Virus record (IMG/VR): IMGVR_UViG_3300009081_000009
Span: 62,001 to 126,000 of that record
Length of the DNA stretch: 64,000 bases
From: a virus
Reading direction: 5' to 3' (one strand)
Positions within the stretch are counted from its first letter, which is position 1, and the number at the start of each line of letters is the position of its first letter. A model generated the notes under the pieces. It was not told the DNA's origin and ran no database searches. It saw only the letters and a list, made by a program, of their open reading frames with translations. The position numbers were made by a program, and so were the translations under genes. Shown here in pieces: positions 60,328 through 64,000 of the stretch.

Positions 60328-60657
60328 ATGATAAAAATATTATTACATAATATAATAATTGATTTTGCTATCTCTAATTTTTTTGAAGTTTTAAATAAAA
60401 ACTTTCCACCTAAAAGAAAATTACATTTAGATCCAAATGAATTATCTATCGGAACCTTTGTTTCATTTTATGTAGCAGGGACAATGCGCCAAGTACACCT
60501 AGATGCGCGGGTTGAATATATCAATAATGCTGATGGTATGATAGCATTGCAGAGTGTATATGATAGTCTTCCTATTTTTATTTTTGTTATGAGAGATTCT
60601 GTTTATAATGTGATGGGTGCTGGTTCTGAATCTTTATATGATTATGTCGGAAGATAG
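60328..60657 (+). CDS. Small paralogue-family protein, member 4, likely leaderless
   Basis: 109 residues beginning MIKILLHNIIIDFAISNFFE. It starts 15 bases after a terminator, with TATATT (60315-60320) only 7 bases before ATG and no ribosome binding site, which points to leaderless transcription. Confidence 0.65.
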   Translation: MIKILLHNIIIDFAISNFFEVLNKNFPPKRKLHLDPNELSIGTFVSFYVAGTMRQVHLDARVEYINNADGMIALQSVYDSLPIFIFVMRDSVYNVMGAGSESLYDYVGR

Positions 60658-60701
60658 TTAATGATAAACTATATAAGAATCATTAAATAGGTTGGTATAT
60701 C

Positions 60702-61073
60702 GTGATAAGTATTGCATTAAAACACTATATGTATGAACTCGCAATTGATACATTTTTTGATAGACTATCTGCAAATTTCCCAAAACAAAGAATACTACCA
60801 GTTATAGGAGAATCCTATAGTAAAATTGTTGACACTGATTTAAATGAAGCATTTTATGATTGTGTCATAATACCTATAAGTGAATTATCATATTATGATG
60901 AATTAATTGATCTAAGTAATGATGATGGTGCTGATTTGAGTGACTTGGCATTCGGAATTAGATATAGAGGATATGAAGATCTAGATGATCCAATGGAATC
61001 TGATAGATATGAAGAATATGAAGAAGCTCATTTTGAAAAAGATGAACTTGATTATTTAGTTTTTTATAAATAA
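60702..61073 (+). CDS. Small paralogue-family protein, member 5, GTG start
   Basis: 123 residues beginning (M)ISIALKHYMYELAIDTFFDR, matching members 1 and 2. The C-terminal half is very acidic (DDPMESDRYEEYEEAHFEKD). GTG start with AGG upstream. Confidence 0.65.
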   Translation: MISIALKHYMYELAIDTFFDRLSANFPKQRILPVIGESYSKIVDTDLNEAFYDCVIIPISELSYYDELIDLSNDDGADLSDLAFGIRYRGYEDLDDPMESDRYEEYEEAHFEKDELDYLVFYK

Positions 61074-61088
61074 TTGTATATTTACTCT

Positions 61089-61349
61089 ATGTCTAGATAT
61101 TACGATAAATCCAAATATGAAATTGACTTTCCTATTGAAGGTGATTTCAATTGGGTGCAAATACACATAACTGATGAAAGTGATATACATTATGGTGGTA
61201 AACCAGCAGGTGTGTTACTTCATGATGGTAATTTTGTCGTAAATGGCTGTTATTATGAATCAGATCAATTTGAAATACTTAATCTAGATCCATTCGGGTT
61301 AAAGGCTTTTTGGGCAGAGGTGGAGTTAAAAAATGGCAAGTCTGCGTGA
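61089..61349 (+). CDS. Small hypothetical protein, likely leaderless
   Basis: 86 residues from ATG 61089 with TATATT 6 bases upstream and no ribosome binding site. Beta-rich (FNWVQIHITDESDIHYGGKP). Overlaps the following gene by 17 bases. Confidence 0.6.
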   Translation: MSRYYDKSKYEIDFPIEGDFNWVQIHITDESDIHYGGKPAGVLLHDGNFVVNGCYYESDQFEILNLDPFGLKAFWAEVELKNGKSA

Positions 61350-61518
61350 TTATGATGATTTATTGACGGCTGATATTAAAATAGACTATTCTAAGTTGGA
61401 TGATTCGTTTTGGGATGAAGTTATCAAAATGATGAAACGAAATGATAAAAAATTCGATATTTTAGAAAAATCATTGACTCCTACATGGGATGATATGCAT
61501 AGGAGATTTGATTTATGA
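61333..61518 (+). CDS. Small protein with C-terminal TPTWxDMxRRFDL, copy 1
   Basis: 61 residues. Its C-terminus LTPTWDDMHRRFDL is nearly identical to that of the next gene, and a KLDDSFWDEVIKMMKRN segment also aligns. ATGA overlap with the next gene indicates a coupled tandem duplication. Unknown function. Confidence 0.7.
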   Translation: MASLRDYDDLLTADIKIDYSKLDDSFWDEVIKMMKRNDKKFDILEKSLTPTWDDMHRRFDL

Positions 61519-61709
61519 CTACGAAGTTAACATTAAAAGATTTTGAACATCTTGCAAAAGTTCTTGATGAAAATCGAAATGCAAAGATTCCTGATTCGCA
61601 TTGGGTCGAGTTTGCAAAAAATGTAAAACGAAATAACGAAAGGGCTGAAGCGAATGAGAAAGCTATAACTCCAACATGGGAAGATATGAATCGACGTTTT
61701 GACCTGTAG
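61515..61709 (+). CDS. Small protein with C-terminal TPTWxDMxRRFDL, copy 2
   Basis: 64 residues, helical, ending ITPTWEDMNRRFDL; KIPDSHWVEFAKNVKRN aligns with the previous protein. Tandem paralogues with a conserved C-terminal tag-like motif. Confidence 0.7.
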   Translation: MTTKLTLKDFEHLAKVLDENRNAKIPDSHWVEFAKNVKRNNERAEANEKAITPTWEDMNRRFDL

Positions 61710-61740
61710 AATCTTTTTTTACTAAAAGCAAAAAAAAGTT

Positions 61741-61769
61741 TTGACAAATACTGTAAAATAACCTATATT
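61741..61769 (+). promoter_or_regulatory. Early-type promoter of the Asn/Arg/Glu tRNA operon
   Basis: TTGACA (61741-61746), 17-base spacer, TATATT (61764-61769). Confidence 0.85.
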
Positions 61770-61805
61770 GTATATATAACAAAAACTTGAACTATGGAAT
61801 TTAAT

Positions 61806-61868
61806 ATGACCTTTACAACTCTTAATAATAATAATGAAAGAGAATGTCGCTCGACCGAGACGATATAG
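61806..61868 (+). CDS. Leader peptide of the Asn/Arg tRNA group
   Basis: 20 codons from ATG 61806 (GGA 7 bases upstream); an in-frame ATG at 61794 would add four codons. The peptide contains NNNNERE: four consecutive AAT codons, then GAA and AGA. The tRNAs immediately downstream are three tRNA-Asn (GTT) and tRNA-Arg (TCT, reads AGA). Interpreted as the sensor of an attenuator. Confidence 0.75.
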   Translation: MTFTTLNNNNERECRSTETI

Positions 61869-61904
61869 TAAAGGGTTATAAACCAAAAACTATAAAGCCT
61901 CGGT
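61854..61904 (+). promoter_or_regulatory. Antiterminator of the Asn/Arg tRNA group
   Basis: ACCGAG (61854-61859) pairs with CTCGGT (61899-61904) in the terminator 5' arm. Nested inside, TATAGT (61864-61869, including the leader stop TAG) pairs with ACTATA (61889-61894), enclosing a GGTT-ATA-AACC hairpin. Same layout as the minus-strand attenuator. Confidence 0.7.
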
Positions 61905-61928
61905 GGAAACATCGAGGCTTTCTTGTTT
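61894..61928 (+). terminator. Attenuator terminator of the Asn/Arg tRNA group
   Basis: AAAGCCTCGGTG/CATCGAGGCTTT stem (12 bp, one G:T) capped by GAAA, followed by TCTTGTTT. Confidence 0.8.
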
Positions 61929-61941
61929 ATGTTAGAAATGA

Positions 61942-62015
61942 TGGGTGGTACGCAAATAGGTAAGCGGTTTGGCTGTTAACCAAATGATGTGGGGGTTCGA
62001 GACCCTCCTACCCAG
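61942..62015 (+). tRNA. tRNA-Asn (GTT)
   Basis: Loop CTGTTAA on TTTGG/CCAAA; acceptor TGGGTGG/CTACCCA; G73. No encoded CCA. Confidence 0.93.
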
Positions 62016-62024
62016 TAAAAATGA

Positions 62025-62108
62025 TCTGAGATGGCGAAATTGGTAGACGCACCGCACTGTTAATGCGGAGCCGAAAGGCAACTGGGGGTTCGAAGCCCTC
62101 TCTCAGAG
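62025..62108 (+). tRNA. tRNA-Asn (GTT) on a type II, Leu-like scaffold
   Basis: Loop CTGTTAA on CCGCA/TGCGG; perfect acceptor TCTGAGA/TCTCAGA; G73 as in Asn tRNAs. D-arm (GGCGAAATTGGTAGACGC) and variable arm (GAGCCGAAAGGCAACT) are of tRNA-Leu type. Confidence 0.88.
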
Positions 62109-62116
62109 CTAAATGA

Positions 62117-62188
62117 TCCACTCTAGCTCAATGGTAGAGTCCGTGACTGTTAATCACGTGGTTGTTGGTTCGAGTCCAGCGAGTGGAG
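62117..62188 (+). tRNA. tRNA-Asn (GTT), third copy
   Basis: Loop CTGTTAA on CGTGA/TCACG; perfect acceptor TCCACTC/GAGTGGA; G73. Confidence 0.93.
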
Positions 62189-62196
62189 CTAAATAT

Positions 62197-62270
62197 GTCC
62201 GTATAGTCTAAATGGATAAGGCATCGCACTTCTAATGCGACTTATGGGGGTTCGACTCCCTCTATGGACA
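62197..62270 (+). tRNA. tRNA-Arg (TCT)
   Basis: Loop CTTCTAA on TCGCA/TGCGA; acceptor GTCCGTA/TATGGAC; A73. Reads AGA/AGG. Confidence 0.93.
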
Positions 62271-62297
62271 CTAACTTGTTTTTAAAGGAATGATATT

Positions 62298-62348
62298 ATG
62301 ATTATTGCAACTGTATATGAACGTGAAGAGGAACGAATGCGCTATTGA
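62298..62348 (+). CDS. Leader peptide of the Glu tRNA group
   Basis: 16 codons with AAGGA 8 bases before ATG. Residues 8-13 are EREEER (codons GAA, CGT, GAA, GAG, GAA, CGA), and the five tRNAs downstream are all tRNA-Glu with anticodons TTC and CTC. No promoter of its own is visible, so it is probably reached by readthrough from the Asn/Arg group. Confidence 0.78.
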   Translation: MIIATVYEREEERMRY

Positions 62349-62392
62349 ACATGCGTAGTAAATAATCGTATTCGATTTTTACCTCATGTTCA
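62346..62392 (+). promoter_or_regulatory. Antiterminator of the Glu tRNA group
   Basis: TGAACATG (62346-62353, starting with the leader stop TGA) is perfectly complementary to CATGTTCA (62385-62392) in the terminator 5' arm and loop. Nested inside are GTAAA/TTTAC and AATCG-TATT-CGATT stems. Confidence 0.78.
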
Positions 62393-62411
62393 GAAGAACG
62401 TGAGGTTTTTT
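62381..62411 (+). terminator. Attenuator terminator of the Glu tRNA group
   Basis: ACCTCATGTTC/GAACGTGAGGT stem (11 bp, one G:T) capped by AGAA, followed by six T. Confidence 0.88.
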
Positions 62412-62415
62412 ATTT

Positions 62416-62487
62416 GTCTGATTCGACTAGTGGTTAGGTCGCGAGATTTTCAATCTTGAAACACCAGTTCAATTCTGGTATCAGATA
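62416..62487 (+). tRNA. tRNA-Glu (TTC)
   Basis: Loop TTTTCAA on CGAGA/TCTTG; acceptor GTCTGAT/ATCAGAT; A73. Confidence 0.9.
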
Positions 62488-62491
62488 CTAT

Positions 62492-62564
62492 GGCATCATC
62501 GTCTATTTGGTTAGGACATCTCCCTTTCAAGGAGAAAAATTGGGTTCAATCCCCAATGATGCTA
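62492..62564 (+). tRNA. tRNA-Glu (TTC), second copy
   Basis: Loop CTTTCAA on TCTCC/GGAGA; acceptor GGCATCA/TGATGCT; A73. Confidence 0.92.
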
Positions 62565-62568
62565 TTAT

Positions 62569-62641
62569 GACTGTGTTGAGTAAAGGTTAGCTCACCTCCC
62601 TTTCAAGGAGAAAATGTCGGGTTCGAGTCCCACCACAGTTA
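62569..62641 (+). tRNA. tRNA-Glu (TTC), third copy
   Basis: Loop CTTTCAA on CCTCC/GGAGA; acceptor GACTGTG/CACAGTT; A73. Confidence 0.9.
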
Positions 62642-62645
62642 CTAT

Positions 62646-62717
62646 GCTCGTATGGACTAAAGGTTAGGTCGGTTGATTCTCAATCAGCAAATAGGGGTTC
62701 AATTCCCCTTACGAGTA
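62646..62717 (+). tRNA. tRNA-Glu (CTC)
   Basis: Loop TTCTCAA on GTTGA/TCAGC; acceptor GCTCGTA/TACGAGT; A73. Reads GAG. Confidence 0.9.
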
Positions 62718-62737
62718 CTATTATAAAGGAGAACACA

Positions 62738-62989
62738 ATGTATAAGATAAGTGATGTTATTAACGCAGAAACCAAAAATTATAAAGCGATTTTTTCGTTT
62801 TATCGTTCTGGTAAGTTGTACTATACTGTGATTGATGATAACGGAAAGGCTATATGGGAATTTCCAGTGGATATCACCGATACGCATGATATTGGGGATG
62901 CTACATTTTCATCGGAATTTAAAGCAATCACACTAATGAGATATATCAGAAAGGCAATAGATTCTGAATCTCTTATTAAGTTAGCATAA
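62738..62989 (+). CDS. Small hypothetical protein inside the Glu tRNA group
   Basis: 83 residues with AAGGAG before ATG. Beta-rich N-terminal part (NYKAIFSFYRSGKLYYTVID) and a helical C-terminus. Cotranscribed with tRNA-Glu genes on both sides. Not recognised. Confidence 0.75.
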   Translation: MYKISDVINAETKNYKAIFSFYRSGKLYYTVIDDNGKAIWEFPVDITDTHDIGDATFSSEFKAITLMRYIRKAIDSESLIKLA

Positions 62990-62996
62990 GTATTAT

Positions 62997-63071
62997 GGTC
63001 GCATCTTCACTAATTGGTTAGGTAGCTAGACTTTCAATCTGGAAATACGGGTTCGAGTCCCGTTGCGACTA
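62997..63071 (+). tRNA. tRNA-Glu (TTC), fourth TTC copy
   Basis: Loop CTTTCAA on CTAGA/TCTGG; acceptor GGTCGCA/TGCGACT; A73. Confidence 0.92.
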
Positions 63072-63082
63072 TTAAAAACCTA

Positions 63083-63110
63083 TTGACATATCTGTCATTT
63101 TTTCTATATT
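63083..63110 (+). promoter_or_regulatory. Early-type promoter of the WGR/PARP-like gene
   Basis: TTGACA (63083-63088), 16-base spacer, TATATT (63105-63110). Confidence 0.8.
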
Positions 63111-63156
63111 AACAACATAATGGTGTATATAGTCATATGAATGACAGTTTTTGTCA
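63084..63156. repeat. Two TGACA-N4/5-TGTCA inverted repeats
   Basis: TGACATATCTGTCA (63084-63097) overlaps the -35 box and precedes six T; TGACAGTTTTTGTCA (63142-63156) lies in the leader. They could be operators or weak hairpins. Confidence 0.5.
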
Positions 63157-63198
63157 GTGATATTGCTATATATTAGTAACATAAAACAGGAACTTTAT

Positions 63199-64000
63199 AT
63201 GGCAACACTCATCAAAGAACGTAGATTCATCAAATCTGATGTGGCAAAAAACAACAACAAATTTTGGTATATTGAGCTATATGACGATTGTAGTGTAGTA
63301 ACTAAAAATGGTCGAGTGGGTGATAGCGCACAAGTACATCCCAAGTCATTTACTTCGATGAGTGCTGCCGAAAGTTTCTTTGATACAAAGATTCGAGAAA
63401 AAACCGGAGATCGTAAGGGTTACACAGAACTCAAGGTTGTTATTGGTGCATCCACGGAAGTAAAGCAAGTTGCTAGTGGTTCCCTTACTGATATTGCACT
63501 GAAACAAATTAATACTAATAATTCAGTGACTGCTAAACTTATTCGTTATTTATCGCAGAAAAATATTCATAATATTGTTAGTGCTACCACCATCGAATAT
63601 GATGAATCTAAGGGAACATTCTCAACTCCATGTGGAATCGTTACTCAGGAAGGGATCGATGATGCCCGTAATCTATTGAATGAAATTAGTCCATTTGTTG
63701 AGACACATAATTTCAGAGATTCTAAATTTATCACTGCTATCCAAAAATATATTCAATTGATCCCTCGTAAAACTGCGAGAAAATTAATTCATGAAGATAT
63801 CATTCCTAATATGGAAGCACTTGATAAAGAAACTCAAATTCTTGATGCGTTGACTGCTTCATTGCAACAGGTTATTACCTCACCTACCTCGCCTACATCC
63901 GATGTTGAAGCACCAAAGGTATTTTCTGTCTCAGTTGATTTGGTTGAAGATCCTACTATTATCAATCATGTTAAAGATTTCTATATGCAGACTAGAAATC
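63199..64000 (+). CDS. WGR domain plus PARP regulatory-domain protein (PARP-like), 3' partial
   Basis: At least 267 residues; the frame runs off the window. Residues 5-82 form a WGR domain (FWYIELYDDCSVVTKNGRVG, then FFDTKIREKTGDRKGYTEL). Residues about 95-225 match the helical regulatory domain that precedes PARP catalytic domains (GIVTQEGIDDARNLLNEISP; FITAIQKYIQLIPRKTARKL). The ADP-ribosyltransferase domain would lie beyond the window. PARP-type proteins have been reported in phages such as Aeromonas phage Aeh1. The early-type promoter fits a host-modifying role like T4 Alt/ModA/ModB. CAGG ribosome binding site. Confidence 0.82.
   Translation, partial: MATLIKERRFIKSDVAKNNNKFWYIELYDDCSVVTKNGRVGDSAQVHPKSFTSMSAAESFFDTKIREKTGDRKGYTELKVVIGASTEVKQVASGSLTDIALKQINTNNSVTAKLIRYLSQKNIHNIVSATTIEYDESKGTFSTPCGIVTQEGIDDARNLLNEISPFVETHNFRDSKFITAIQKYIQLIPRKTARKLIHEDIIPNMEALDKETQILDALTASLQQVITSPTSPTSDVEAPKVFSVSVDLVEDPTIINHVKDFYMQTRN

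Noticed and set aside
1-64000. Integration module, att sites, rRNA or IS elements
   Set aside because: No integrase, transposase, terminal inverted repeats or rRNA sequence was seen; the gene set is that of a virulent T4-like phage.

Overview
The window is a low-GC stretch of a large tailed double-stranded DNA phage, a distant relative of T4. It carries a family B DNA polymerase (gp43-like), clamp loader genes (gp44 and gp62), a gp47-like nuclease, tail sheath and tube (gp18, gp19), a baseplate block, gp4 and the large terminase gp17. Gene order is scrambled relative to T4, several proteins are much larger than in T4 (sheath of 1072 residues), and there is no integrase, rRNA, IS element or CRISPR array. 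I cannot name a genus or host.

Layout. 1-8.9 kb: replication genes (clamp candidate, polymerase, clamp loader), dUTPase and small late proteins. 9-27 kb: tail and baseplate block (sheath, tube, tape-measure-like, hub, spike), with gp47-like, small-terminase-like, glycosyltransferase and P-loop genes inserted, ending with gp4. 27-33 kb: thioredoxin-like, UGM-like and glycosyltransferase genes, two tube-like baseplate proteins, a 2H phosphoesterase, a repeat protein. 33.4-39.8 kb: mostly small accessory genes, including a Nudix protein and a translation initiation factor IF-1. 39.8-42.2 kb: a minus-strand array of 17 tRNA or tRNA-like genes. 42.2-48.6 kb: glycosyltransferase, radical SAM, adenylate kinase, sigma factor, Hsp20. 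48.6-52 kb: gp17 plus two degenerate gp17 paralogues. 52-58 kb: CCA-adding enzyme, HAD-2H fusion, Nudix and AAA+ genes. 58-63.1 kb: a five-member small paralogue family, an HNH nuclease and 11 more tRNAs. 63.2 kb to the end: a WGR/PARP-type protein cut by the window edge.

Two promoter classes are visible. Early-type promoters have TTGACA (or a near match), a 16-17 base spacer and TATATT; they precede tRNA arrays, IF-1, the RNA-repair genes and the PARP-like gene. Late-type promoters have TATAAACTA-like boxes about 20-45 bases upstream of structural genes; one is a perfect palindrome serving divergent genes.

Main discovery: the tRNA arrays appear to be controlled by transcription attenuation. 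At three places a short leader ORF precedes a terminator, and its codons are those read by the tRNAs directly downstream. The minus array (Leu, Ser, Trp, Cys, His) follows a leader with 15 consecutive codons made only of Ser, Leu, His, Cys and Trp. The Asn/Asn/Asn/Arg(TCT) group follows a leader with four Asn codons then Glu-Arg(AGA). The Glu group follows a leader with Glu-Arg-Glu-Glu-Glu-Arg. In each case RNA near the leader stop codon can pair with the 5' arm of the terminator, giving a trp-type antiterminator. The phage would thus make each tRNA set when ribosomes starve for those charged tRNAs. None of the tRNAs I checked encodes CCA, and the phage carries its own CCA-adding enzyme, followed by a phosphatase/phosphoesterase fusion, on an early transcript. 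With IF-1 this suggests a phage investing heavily in translation maintenance, possibly against tRNA-targeting host defences.
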